A stretch of 8,298 nucleotides of DNA, from assembly GCA_002483135.1 (NCBI GenBank), contig DLHI01000028.1, positions 1 through 8,298 on the forward strand, given 5' to 3'. The notes under the pieces are model-generated. The model ran no database searches, had not been told where the DNA came from, and saw only the letters and a list, made by a program, of their open reading frames with translations. Positions 1 to 6,063 of the stretch are shown piece by piece (position 1 is the stretch's first letter; each line of letters begins with the position of its first letter). Both the position numbers and the translations under genes were made by a program. Source of the DNA: Hyphomonadaceae bacterium UBA7672. Its GTDB lineage: Bacteria > Pseudomonadota > Alphaproteobacteria > Caulobacterales > Hyphomonadaceae.

Positions 1-410
1 GGGGCCCCGTCGTCCCTTGAGGCGGTCCATCACACCCGGCACACTGAAACGAACTGAGCAACCAATTCCCGTTCCGCACGAAATCGGAAACGGTCTGCAG
101 GGACAGTCACGTCACGCCGACCGTCGGGGGCGGCCCGCCAAAATGAAGGCTGCAAGGAGCCTGCGCACCGGATCTTTCCGGTGCTGCATGGCGGGAAGCG
201 CCGTCGAGCGGCTGGCGGCGCGAAGCGCCCGCAGGGTCGCGCCCGTAGGAGCCGCGCAAGGCGCGGCGGGACCGAGCGTGACCGCCGGACGCTCTCCTTC
301 GCTCAAGTCTTCCGGCGTGGGCGGCAAGCTTCCGAGACGCCGTGAAGCGTTTTGCGGAGCTTCACAGCGCAGGTCATCAGTCTTCGGGCTCCCAGACCGC
401 CTGTGAAAAG
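1..410. other. Leader region without a recognised gene, upstream of hipBA
   Basis: I see no recognisable gene in this stretch. It is very GC-rich, with open frames on both strands (a plus frame 17-406, a minus frame 112-327). Both give low-complexity Arg/Ala/Pro/Ser-rich translations with no family signature, as expected by chance at this composition. It contains one perfect hairpin (165-184). The first bases (1-8, GGGGCCCC) form a short palindrome cut by the window edge. The region may be the tail of a larger neighbouring locus outside the window. Confidence 0.5.
165..184. repeat. Perfect 8-bp stem, 4-nt loop hairpin
   Basis: GCACCGGA (165-172) is followed by a TCTT loop and the exact reverse complement TCCGGTGC (177-184). 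There is no T-run after it on the plus strand (TGCATGG follows), so it is not a standard intrinsic terminator. Its role is unknown. It may be a transcription or mRNA-stability structure from whatever gene once lay to the left. Confidence 0.4.
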
Positions 411-412
411 AC

Positions 413-428
413 TATCCCGATCGGGATA
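413..428. promoter_or_regulatory. hipBA operator O1 (perfect palindrome)
   Basis: TATCCCGATCGGGATA is a perfect 16-bp palindrome. Its half-site TATCC...GGATA matches the known E. coli HipB operator half-sites, but with a 6-bp rather than 8-bp spacer. It is the most distal of three similar sites upstream of hipB and probably binds a HipB dimer. The flanks of O1 and O2 are also shared (CTGTGAAA before, ATTTT then GGC after), which suggests a tandem duplication. Confidence 0.75.
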
Positions 429-461
429 TTTTTGGCCATTGTCGCCTAAGCAGCTGTGAAA

Positions 462-477
462 TGTCCTGATCGGGATA
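462..477. promoter_or_regulatory. hipBA operator O2 (imperfect palindrome)
   Basis: TGTCCTGATCGGGATA is the same palindrome as the site at 413 with a degenerate left arm and a perfect right arm. Its first base is exactly 49 bp from that of O1. It lies just upstream of a TTGAAA (485-490), which could be the -35 of the hipBA promoter with GATACT (506-511) as -10. The 15-bp spacing is short, so this promoter call is tentative. Confidence 0.7.
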
Positions 478-510
478 TTTTGGCTTGAAAGCGAGAGAAA
501 CCGAAGATAC

Positions 511-526
511 TTTCCCGAGCGGGAAA
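511..526. promoter_or_regulatory. hipBA operator O3 (palindrome overlapping start region)
   Basis: TTTCCCGAGCGGGAAA has perfectly matching outer arms around a GAGC centre. It lies 49 bp from O2 and ends 7 bp before the hipB ATG. It overlaps the probable -10/transcription start and the GGGA that could serve as ribosome binding site. Repressor bound here would block initiation directly, and together the three sites suggest cooperative autoregulation by HipB or HipAB. Confidence 0.65.
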
Positions 527-532
527 TACACA

Positions 533-748
533 ATGTCACCTGAGCAGCTCGGCGAAGTCATTCGAAAAGTCCGCAAACGGCAGGGCCTCACCCAGCCGCA
601 GCTGGCCGGCGCCGCGGGCGTCGGACTTAGATTTCTGGTCGAACTGGAGGGGGGCAAAGGCACGTCTCACCTCGGCAAAGCGCTCGCCGTCCTCGACGCG
701 CTCGGGTGCAAACTTGTCATTACGACGCCTGAGGATGCCAAACGATGA
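533..748 (+). CDS. hipB: HipB-type XRE-family antitoxin and autorepressor
   Basis: A 71-residue helix-turn-helix protein of the XRE/Cro family, the DNA-binding antitoxin of a HipBA module. The HTH fills residues about 5-59: LGEVIRKVRKRQGLTQPQLA, then GVGLRFLVELEGGKG as recognition helix and turn, then LGKALAVLDALG. The C-terminal strand (KLVITTPED) resembles the HipB dimer-forming tail. I chose the ATG at 533. The frame stays open upstream to a TTG at 485, but those codons overlap operator O3 and the likely promoter. Its TGA overlaps the hipA ATG (ATGA), so the two genes are translationally coupled. By family knowledge it neutralises HipA and represses its own operon; the three palindromes upstream fit that role. 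Confidence 0.9.
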   Translation: MSPEQLGEVIRKVRKRQGLTQPQLAGAAGVGLRFLVELEGGKGTSHLGKALAVLDALGCKLVITTPEDAKR

Positions 749-1992
749 CGGCCGTTCTCACTGTCTGGTGGGGCGATCAGACGGTCGGCGCGCTCCGCAT
801 CGACCGGCAAGGCGATATCGAATTCACCTATGCTGAATCGTGGCGCACCGCGTCTCACGCACGAGCGATCTCCGTTTCGCTCCCGCTCCGCGGCGAACCT
901 TACCTTCGTCGCGAAACCCGGCCATTCTTCGAAGGGCTGCTGCCGGAAGAGAGCCAGCGTATCGCCGTCGCACGCGCACTCGGCGTCTCGCAACAGAACG
1001 AATTCCGCTTGCTCGAGCAGATCGGTGGAGAGGTCGCCGGCGCTTTATCGCTATGGCCCGAAGGCCAAACACCGCCTGCCGCCTCTTACGACACGCCTCC
1101 AACGCCATTGTCCGAAGACGCCCTCATCGCCCTTCTGGACCGGCTTCCGACTCGCCCTCTGCTCGCAGGAGAGGAGGGACTGCGACTGTCGCTGGCTGGC
1201 GCACAGGCCAAAGTCCCCCTGATTCTGACAGGCGCTGGCCTGGCCCTGCCCCGGCCCGGCGAGCCGACGACCCATATTCTGAAACCGCCAATCGCCCGCT
1301 TCGCTGACACGACCGAAAACGAAGGCTTTGCGATGCGGCTGGCCAAGGGCGTTGGTCTGGACACAGCGGATGTCGACATCGTCACCGTGCGCGACAGGTC
1401 CTTCCTTCTTGTCAAACGCTATGACCGGCAGACGGACAGTGAGGGCCGCGTCCAGCGTCTTCACCAGGAAGATTTCTGTCAGGCTATGGGATACACGTCC
1501 GCTCAGAAGTATGCGGCCGATGGCGGCCCCGTCTTCCGCGACTGCTTTGCCCTACTCCGTCGTGCGGCAACGCGCCCGGCGCGCGACGTCCTCAAATTGC
1601 TCGACGCTGCGCTTTTCAACCTCATCATCGGAAATGCGGACGCGCATGGCAAAAACTTCAGCCTGCTCTACGAACGCGACGAGATCACGCTCGCGCCACT
1701 CTATGATCTGCTGTCGACTGTCTCTTACCCTGACCTCAGTCCGAACCTCGCCATGAAGATCGCGAGGCGGGCACGCTTGGAGGATCTGGTTGCGCGCGAC
1801 TGGGCAAGATTCGCGGAGGAGACAGGCCTCACCGAACCTTTTATCCGACGTCGCGCCGCCGCCTTGGCGGATGCTGTGATCGCCCGCGCCCCTGCCGAAC
1901 GCGCTGGCTTTGCGCCGGCTGTCCAACCCGCGATGCAACAGTTTGCGGATCTTGTAGCCGCGCGTGCGGAGCGGTTGAAGGACGCTCTCTAG
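745..1992 (+). CDS. hipA: HipA-type serine/threonine kinase toxin
   Basis: A 415-residue HipA-family kinase toxin, slightly shorter than the ~440 residues of E. coli HipA. Order: HipA N-terminal subdomain (about 1-105), glycine-rich nucleotide loop with the regulatory serine (RLSLAGAQAK, S149 aligning with E. coli Ser150), THILK lysine (K180), helix NEGFAMRLAKGVGL, FLLVKRYDR, RLHQEDFCQAMG, then the catalytic loop GNADAHGKNFS (D299, N304) and the magnesium-binding LYD (D321). All key kinase residues are present, so the toxin looks active. Known HipA proteins phosphorylate glutamyl-tRNA synthetase and provoke growth arrest; other HipA subgroups target other aminoacyl-tRNA synthetases, so the substrate is unproven. 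The start overlaps the hipB stop. The gene runs convergently toward the AbiEi-like gene with only 83 bp between, and I see no clear terminator there. Confidence 0.93.
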   Translation: MTAVLTVWWGDQTVGALRIDRQGDIEFTYAESWRTASHARAISVSLPLRGEPYLRRETRPFFEGLLPEESQRIAVARALGVSQQNEFRLLEQIGGEVAGALSLWPEGQTPPAASYDTPPTPLSEDALIALLDRLPTRPLLAGEEGLRLSLAGAQAKVPLILTGAGLALPRPGEPTTHILKPPIARFADTTENEGFAMRLAKGVGLDTADVDIVTVRDRSFLLVKRYDRQTDSEGRVQRLHQEDFCQAMGYTSAQKYAADGGPVFRDCFALLRRAATRPARDVLKLLDAALFNLIIGNADAHGKNFSLLYERDEITLAPLYDLLSTVSYPDLSPNLAMKIARRARLEDLVARDWARFAEETGLTEPFIRRRAAALADAVIARAPAERAGFAPAVQPAMQQFADLVAARAERLKDAL

Positions 1993-2075
1993 CGAAATTC
2001 GCGGCGGCCCGTCCCTAAAGGCAAACGCGACTACCGCGGGGTTGCGCCAACGGACCGCCTACTTGCCAACTAGCC

Positions 2076-2696
2076 TCATCGCTTCTTTTGCGATGCGCGC
2101 TGAGACTGAAGATGCTGTCCGGCATAGGCTGCTTCGCTTACCGCCGCCGCCATCCAGGTCGGCATGCCCGCCGCGCGTCGCGCGAGAGTCCGCCGCTCGG
2201 CTGGCTTGAGCGTGAGAAGCATGGCTCTGGCTTGTTCAACACCATCCGGTCCCAACCATTCGATCGCCCGCAGCAGTCTCTCATGGCGCGCATTTTCGGC
2301 CAATGGCGGAGCATGGCGCAACTCGATTGTCTCGCCTGACACCTTAAGCGTGCGAGTCCGTCCGCTTGTCACGTAGGTTCGGCGCAAAGGCACCTGCGTC
2401 GTAAGACCGAAGGCGTTGGCGACAGCAGCGCCTGCAGGCGCGATCTGCTCGCCCTTCTGACGCGCGATAGCTTCCATCGCCTCCCCTGCATTGGGCGGCA
2501 GGAGACCGAACCGGCTTTCCACGGGAATGGCGTAAAAGCCCCGCGACACGCGCACGAGCTTCTTCCGTCGGACAAGGCGCGCCAGCGCCTGATCCACGGC
2601 GGCGCGATTGCCGAGGTGGAGCAGCTGCTTGGCGCAGACGGGCTCGCCCCGCTTGCGCGGCTTCAGGAACTCAAGAATGGCCTTCGACACCGTCAT
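2076..2696 (-). CDS. AbiEi / DUF6088-type winged-helix antitoxin-like regulator
   Basis: A 206-residue protein of the DUF6088 / AbiEi-antitoxin type. The first ~60 residues look like a winged helix (ILEFLKPRKRGEPVCAKQLL, then AVDQALARLVRRKKLVRVSRGFYAIP, with the typical RGFYAIP wing). The middle has LPPNAGEAMEAIARQKGEQI and ANAFGLTTQVP, typical of the AbiEi C-terminal fold, then YVTSGRTRTLKVSGETIELRH. AbiEi proteins repress their own promoter through inverted repeats and neutralise the AbiEii nucleotidyltransferase toxin. The ATG at 2696 has GGAG 7 nt upstream. Oddly, no AbiEii toxin gene is next to it: downstream on its strand lies the convergent hipA, upstream the remains of ardC. It may be an orphan regulator, or its partner may have been lost or lie elsewhere. 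Family assignment is good; function is inference. Confidence 0.8.
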   Translation of the reverse strand: MTVSKAILEFLKPRKRGEPVCAKQLLHLGNRAAVDQALARLVRRKKLVRVSRGFYAIPVESRFGLLPPNAGEAMEAIARQKGEQIAPAGAAVANAFGLTTQVPLRRTYVTSGRTRTLKVSGETIELRHAPPLAENARHERLLRAIEWLGPDGVEQARAMLLTLKPAERRTLARRAAGMPTWMAAAVSEAAYAGQHLQSQRASQKKR

Positions 2697-2709
2697 CTGA
2701 CGTCTCCAT

Positions 2710-2741
2710 AGTGTCAGATATATAGCTTATCTTCTGACACT
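2710..2741. promoter_or_regulatory. Inverted-repeat operator before the AbiEi-like gene
   Basis: AGTGTCAGA (2710-2718) and TCTGACACT (2733-2741) are perfect 9-bp inverted arms separated by 14 AT-rich bases. The arm centres are 23 bp apart, roughly two helical turns, suiting two winged-helix monomers on one face. Known AbiEi antitoxins bind inverted repeats of this kind in their own promoters, so this is probably the autoregulatory site. Confidence 0.7.
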
Positions 2742-2753
2742 TATCCATGTGAA
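2726..2753 (-). promoter_or_regulatory. Probable promoter of the AbiEi-like gene
   Basis: On the minus strand TTCACA (2753-2748, five of six to the -35 consensus) is followed after 16 bp by GATAAG (2731-2726, four of six to the -10 consensus). This places transcription start near 2719, about 23 bases before the ATG at 2696, leaving room for the GGAG ribosome binding site. The inverted-repeat operator overlaps this promoter, as expected for autorepression. Confidence 0.45.
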
Positions 2754-2824
2754 AGACGAAAAGTCCGTTGCAATCGGCTGCTTTCCTTCAGGCCGCTGAT
2801 TCCAGCCGGATTTCACCAGCATCG

Positions 2825-2842
2825 TGCTGGCCGCGGCCAGCA
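2825..2842. repeat. Perfect 18-bp palindrome in the ardC 3' end
   Basis: TGCTGGCCGCGGCCAGCA is fully self-complementary and lies about 35 bp before the ardC stop, inside the reading frame (codons for Ala-Gly-Arg-Gly-Gln-His). It could fold at the mRNA 3' end, but it may simply reflect GC-rich codon use. Confidence 0.4.
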
Positions 2843-3094
2843 TCCCGGCGTCCCATGACGAAGTCAGCCGCCTTGGACGCCATGGACGCAGCCTGCAAGA
2901 TTGCCCGGTTGTCGCCCTTCAGCACCTGCAGCCAGGAGCCGAGGTAGTCCGGGTGTCGGACGGTCGGCGCGACGCCCAGTTCGGCGCACAGGAACGCGGA
3001 GCAAAGCTCCGCGACGAGTTCCTCCCGCGCATAGGCCTCGCCGCCATGGCGGCCCGAGAAATTGCGGTCGAGACGCGAGACATGCCCCGTCCAG

Positions 3095-3100
3095 TGACCC
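3095..3100. repeat. Left 6-bp direct repeat TGACCC (target core)
   Basis: TGACCC here and at 8240-8245 flank the element as direct repeats, and one copy belongs to the intact ardC sequence (minus strand GGGTCA in the Gly-His codons of HELGHWTG). This fits either a target duplication or, more in keeping with tyrosine recombinases, a crossover core present in both target and circular donor. Confidence 0.75.
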
Positions 3101-3126
3101 TTATGCCGATATCGGCATAAGGGTCA
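3095..3126. repeat. Perfect 32-bp palindrome at the left element end
   Basis: Bases 3095-3110 (TGACCCTTATGCCGAT) are followed directly by their exact reverse complement (3111-3126). The palindrome combines the 6-bp core and the recombinase motif TTATGCCGA, each in both orientations. No counterpart exists at the right end, where the 91-bp repeat abuts ardC directly. It adds 26 bp (3101-3126) relative to a simple insertion. Confidence 0.9.
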
Positions 3127-3135
3127 TAATGCCGA
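3112..3135. promoter_or_regulatory. Complete tyrosine-recombinase core-type site at left end
   Basis: TCGGCATAA (3112-3120), GGGTCA (3121-3126) and TAATGCCGA (3127-3135) form a 9-6-9 site: two inverted arms (8 of 9 complementary) around a 6-bp spacer. This resembles Xer/Cre-type core sites. It has the sequence expected of a joined-ends (circle) junction of this element, yet it sits inside the integrated copy. The call is inference from structure. Confidence 0.6.
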
Positions 3136-3211
3136 GCGCCGGATTATGCCGCTTGGCGCAGCCAGCGCTTTGAGAAAGCTGGCGCCAACCGCGCGGCGGG
3201 TCGGCATAATC
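3121..3211. repeat. Left 91-bp terminal inverted repeat
   Basis: This 91-bp segment is the inverted complement of 8155-8245, with 9 mismatches by my count, all in the middle. The outer 32 bp and inner 27 bp are perfect. It carries the recombinase-arm motif at 3127-3135 (TAATGCCGA), 3144-3152 (TTATGCCGC) and, inverted, 3201-3209 (TCGGCATAA). Between them is a hairpin-forming stretch (GCCAGCGCTTT/AAAGCTGGC, about 3161-3183). The ritC stop codon (3210-3212) lies at its inner edge, so the coding region runs right up to the repeat. Confidence 0.92.
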
Positions 3212-4205
3212 AGAGCGCTTCGAGGAAGGCGAGGAGCTGATCGTTCGGTCGATATCGACCCGGCGGCTGCTCAGGCGCGGCGATGCGGGCGAGCGCGGTC
3301 TCCTTCAGCCTCAGGTCGGCGTGCAGGTAGACTTGGGTCGTCTCCACCGACTCGTGTCCCAGCCACAGCGCGATCACGGATTGATCAACGCCATGCCTCA
3401 GCAACTCCATGGCGGTGCTGTGCCGTAGGACGTGCGGGCTTACCTTTCGGCCGGCAAGCGATGGGCGCGACCGCGCGGCGGTTGCGCCGTGGCGGCGAAC
3501 CAGGCTTTCGAGAGCATCCCGGCTGAGATGGTCGCCGCGCAGCGTGGGGAACAGCGGTGCTTCGTCTCGCACATTCCGTTCCGTGATCCACGCTTCCAGC
3601 AGCCTGGCGGTTTCTCGCCGCAACGGCGTGCTTCTCTCTTTGCGGCCCTTTCCCTCGCAACGGATATGGGAGCCGGTGCCCAGCACGACGTCGCACCGGC
3701 GCAGTCCGATCAGCTCGGACGCTCGAAGACCAGCCTGCAGGGCGACCAGCAGGATAAGGTGATCCCGCCGGCCAACCCAAGTCGTTCGGTCGGGCGCGGC
3801 AAGGAACGCTTCCATCTCCTCGCCGTCGAGGAAGGTCACTGCCTTCTTTACATGGCGCTTGCTGGGCATCGTCAGAATGCGCTGGCAGTGAAGCAGATAA
3901 GCAGGTTCGTTCATCGCCACGAACCGGAAGAAGGACCTGATCGCGGCCAGCCGCGTGTTGCGGCTGCGGGCGCCGTTCTGCCGTTCCGTCTCGATGTGGA
4001 CCAGGAAGTCCGTGACGAGATCCGCGTCGATGTCTTCCACCGCCAAGCGGGTTGGCGGCCTGCCCAGGTGTCGTTCGGCGTAACGGAGCAGCAGACGGAA
4101 GGTGTCGCGATAGCCCGCGATCGTGTTGGGGCTGGCGTTCATCTGGGTCCCAAGCCGTTCGATGAAGAAGCGTTGCAACAGTGCCGGGAACGTCGAGGCC
4201 GTCAT
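3210..4205 (-). CDS. ritC: Tyrosine recombinase, third of the trio (RitC-like)
   Basis: A 331-residue tyrosine site-specific recombinase. The SAM-like core-binding domain (about 1-115) contains NTIAGYRDTFRLLLRYAERHLGRPPTRL and AAIRSFFRFVAMNEP. The catalytic domain (about 120-331) has R161 (AGLRASELIGL), K186 in EGKGRKER, H258 and R261 (PHVLRHSTAMELL), H284 (WLGHESVETT) and nucleophile Y293 (QVYLHADL). I chose the ATG at 4205 because it overlaps the ritB TGA (ATGA); the frame is open to 4364, but that extension lies inside ritB and has no recombinase similarity. The gene ends at the inner edge of the left inverted repeat. It should act with the other two recombinases on the element ends. It resembles the TnpA/XerC-like branch, but the assignment to the Rit position is by gene order. 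Confidence 0.93.
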   Translation of the reverse strand: MTASTFPALLQRFFIERLGTQMNASPNTIAGYRDTFRLLLRYAERHLGRPPTRLAVEDIDADLVTDFLVHIETERQNGARSRNTRLAAIRSFFRFVAMNEPAYLLHCQRILTMPSKRHVKKAVTFLDGEEMEAFLAAPDRTTWVGRRDHLILLVALQAGLRASELIGLRRCDVVLGTGSHIRCEGKGRKERSTPLRRETARLLEAWITERNVRDEAPLFPTLRGDHLSRDALESLVRRHGATAARSRPSLAGRKVSPHVLRHSTAMELLRHGVDQSVIALWLGHESVETTQVYLHADLRLKETALARIAAPEQPPGRYRPNDQLLAFLEAL

Positions 4206-5143
4206 GAACGCGCCTCCCCGGCATGTTCGAGCCGTGCGGCGGCCAGCTCCAGAAGCTCGGGGACCGCCTCGATGTACCAGTAGGTGTTCTCCGGGCGGGA
4301 ATGGCCGAGATAGGTCGTGAGCTTGATCATCTCCTGCGCCGCATCCTTGCCCGAGCGATACCAACCGATCAGCGTGCGGGCGGCGAAGGTATGGCGCAGG
4401 TCGTGGATGCGCGGGCCGCGCCCATGCCGGAGATAGCGCTGTGCGGGACGCATTCCGATCTGCTGGCTGATCCGGGCGAAGGTGTACCTGGCGGCGCAGT
4501 CGCCGATGCGGCCGCCATCGTCATTGACGAAGACGGCCTCAGGCGAAGAGCCCAGCAGCCTGTCGCGCTCGGCGATGTACGCTCGCAGGTGCCCCGTCAC
4601 GCTGTCGGCGAGCGGCACGAGGCGCGCCTTTCCGAGCTTGCCGCGCTGGATGACCAGAATGCCGGTCTCAAGGTCGACGTCGGCGATATCGAGCGCCAAC
4701 GCCTCGCTGATGCGCAGGCCCGTGGCGGCGATCAGGCCGAAGAGCGTTGTGTAGGTCAGGCCGCGCAGTCCGTAAGCTGAAGGCAGGTCCGCTGCGACGG
4801 CGAGGATGCCAGCGATCTCAGCCTCGCTGTAGATATAGGGCCGCGAGCGCAAGGTTCGTTGCGGGATCAGCCCGGCCGGCGGCGGCTCATGCGCCGGGTC
4901 GAGCCCGTGTAGCCATTGGGCGAACAGCCGGACGATCCCCAGGCGGGCTGCCCATGTCTGGCGTCCTGCGACGCCGAAGCTTGCCTGCCAGCGGAGGAAG
5001 AGGCCGGGCGTGATGTGGCTGGCGTTCTGGCTTTCGGCGAAAGCGATGAAGCGGCGCAGCACCCTGGCTGTGGTGCTGAGGTCGTAGCCAAGACTGCGCC
5101 GGATGGCGAGATAGCGATCGAGTTCCTGGCGAAGCGGGCTCAT
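4202..5143 (-). CDS. ritB: Tyrosine recombinase, second of the trio (RitB-like)
   Basis: A 313-residue tyrosine recombinase. The N-terminal part (LRQELDRYLAIRRSLGYDLS, then LRRFIAFAESQNASHITPGL) is a core-binding domain. The catalytic part has R144 (ATGLRISEALAL), lysine K169 or K172 in QRGKLGKARLVPL, H247 and R250 (IHDLRHTFAARTLIGWY), H281 (YLGHSRPENT) and nucleophile Y290 (TYWYIEAVPELL). The HDLRHTFA and TYWYIEA motifs recall the Tn554 TnpB-like group. The ATG at 5143 overlaps the ritA TGA, and its own TGA overlaps the ritC ATG, so the three are translated as one coupled unit. An in-frame ATG at 5167 exists but would overlap the ritA end by 28 bases without a better ribosome binding site. 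Confidence 0.93.
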   Translation of the reverse strand: MSPLRQELDRYLAIRRSLGYDLSTTARVLRRFIAFAESQNASHITPGLFLRWQASFGVAGRQTWAARLGIVRLFAQWLHGLDPAHEPPPAGLIPQRTLRSRPYIYSEAEIAGILAVAADLPSAYGLRGLTYTTLFGLIAATGLRISEALALDIADVDLETGILVIQRGKLGKARLVPLADSVTGHLRAYIAERDRLLGSSPEAVFVNDDGGRIGDCAARYTFARISQQIGMRPAQRYLRHGRGPRIHDLRHTFAARTLIGWYRSGKDAAQEMIKLTTYLGHSRPENTYWYIEAVPELLELAAARLEHAGEARS

Positions 5144-6063
5144 TGCGCGCCTCCCACCACCGGCCATGGCTGGGCGATGGAGCGAAGGCTTTCGACGTCG
5201 AGCCTGGCATAGATCAGGGTGGAGGCGCGTGAGCGGTGGCGCAGCATGTTGCCCACCTCTTCCAGCGAGGCGCCTTTCCGAACCAGCTGCGTCGCCAGGC
5301 TGTGCCGCAAGACGTGCGATCCGACATAGGGCGCAGGCGGCTTGACGCCCGCCCGCGCGAAGGCCTCGCGAAGAACCGCATTGAGCACCTGACTGTCCTT
5401 GAACGGCCGGTGCGGCGCCCGCTCGGTGACGAACAGGTGGCGCGCGTCGGAGACGCGATCCCGAAGGTAGGCGGTAATCGCCTCGCCAACATCAGGCGGG
5501 ATGGGAACGCGGTCGTGGCTCTTGCCCTTGCCGCGCACCATAAGTTCCCCGGCGCGCCAGTCGATATCCTCCAGCCGGATGGCGATCACCTCGTGCGCCC
5601 GCAAGCCCAGCCGGGCGAGCAGAAGCGCCATGGCATAGTTGCGAGCGCCAGACCGCTTGTCGGCGCGCACTTCTGTCAGCACGGCCTCCACCTGTTCGGG
5701 ACTCAGATGGCGCGGCAGCCGGGCGTTGTACCGATGGGCGATGCTCGGGATCGAGAGCGCCAGGTTGGCCTTCGTCAGGCCGCACCGGAAGAGATATCTG
5801 AAGAAGTTGCGCAGATGGGTCGGTGGGGTCTTGTCGCGGTAGGGCGCCTTGCTGGCTGTCAGTTTCTGGAGGAAGGCGACGATGTCGCTGGCGGTGATCG
5901 CGGCGAGATCGATGTCGCCCCGACCAAAGCGGAAGTCGAGGAACCGGTCGGCGAAGCGCCAGCAGTGGCCGATGGTGCGCTCGCTCAGGCCACGCTGGCG
6001 GCGGAGATGGTCTTCGTAGTCATGGCGCAGGCTGGCGCGCTGGCTTGCGGTTTGGTCATTCAT
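5140..6063 (-). CDS. ritA: Tyrosine recombinase, first of the trio (RitA-like)
   Basis: A 307-residue tyrosine recombinase with a core-binding domain (DYEDHLRRQRGLSERTIGHC, then FFRYLFRCGLTKANLALSIP) and a catalytic domain from about residue 118. The catalytic residues are R155 (LGLRAHEVIAI), K179 in VRGKGKSHDRVP, H250 and R253 (SHVLRHSLATQLV), H276 (MLRHRSRASTLI) and nucleophile Y285 (IYARLDVESLR). The ATG at 6063 is preceded by GAAGGAG, but this ribosome binding site is buried in a strong hairpin (6064-6097). It heads the ritA-ritB-ritC unit. The gap of 130 bp to the YciI-like gene upstream leaves it open whether ritA has its own promoter or is read from the cargo operon; TACTAA near 6170 on the minus strand is a possible -10, with no convincing -35. 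Confidence 0.94.
   Translation of the reverse strand: MNDQTASQRASLRHDYEDHLRRQRGLSERTIGHCWRFADRFLDFRFGRGDIDLAAITASDIVAFLQKLTASKAPYRDKTPPTHLRNFFRYLFRCGLTKANLALSIPSIAHRYNARLPRHLSPEQVEAVLTEVRADKRSGARNYAMALLLARLGLRAHEVIAIRLEDIDWRAGELMVRGKGKSHDRVPIPPDVGEAITAYLRDRVSDARHLFVTERAPHRPFKDSQVLNAVLREAFARAGVKPPAPYVGSHVLRHSLATQLVRKGASLEEVGNMLRHRSRASTLIYARLDVESLRSIAQPWPVVGGAQ

Larger units (their letters stand above)
2788..3100 (-). pseudogene. ardC: 3' fragment of ardC-type antirestriction metalloprotease gene
   Basis: This minus-strand fragment encodes the C-terminal ~100 residues of an ArdC-family protein. It starts at HWTGHVSRLDR and continues with FSGRHGGEAYAREELVAEL (EELVAEL normally supplies the third zinc ligand), then SWLQVLKGDNRAI and ASKAADFV, ending at the TGA at 2788-2790. 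ArdC proteins (DUF1738, zincin-like) protect incoming conjugative DNA from restriction. The fragment has no start codon: reading upstream, the frame enters the transposon end and meets an in-frame TGA at 3124-3126. The upstream half of the gene is at the right edge of the window (8298 to 8240). The two join in frame when the element and one copy of the 6-bp repeat are removed. The gene is therefore disrupted within its HExxH codons. Confidence 0.9.

Noticed and set aside
112..327. Minus-strand open frame of 71 codons
   Set aside because: Same GC-rich region; Ala/Pro/Arg-rich with no domain I recognise. Kept only as part of the unassigned leader region.
17..406. Plus-strand open frame of 129 codons
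   Set aside because: Low-complexity basic translation, no ribosome binding site of note, no recognised family; more likely chance in GC-rich DNA.
1993..2075. Bidirectional terminator between convergent hipA and the AbiEi-like gene
   Set aside because: No compact GC-rich stem followed by a T-run on either strand; GGCGG and CCGCC in this gap are too far apart to count.
2697..2787. Possible small toxin gene between the AbiEi-like gene and ardC
   Set aside because: Only about 90 bp, filled by the promoter and inverted-repeat operator, with no open frame of useful length.
3101..3211. Repeated TTATGCCG motif as a CRISPR array or integron attC site
   Set aside because: Copies are short, in both orientations and unevenly spaced, and are mirrored at the other end of a recombinase-coding element, so they are terminal recombinase sites. 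No integrase of the integron type or attC core features are seen.
3432..4283. A 283-codon plus-strand open frame opposite ritC
   Set aside because: It mirrors ritC, whose motifs (R161, HVLRH, Y293) settle the coding strand; the plus frame shows no domain.
4206..4364. Upstream extension of ritC to an ATG at 4364
   Set aside because: It lies wholly within ritB and the extra residues do not resemble a recombinase; the ATG at 4205 overlaps the ritB stop, as between ritA and ritB.
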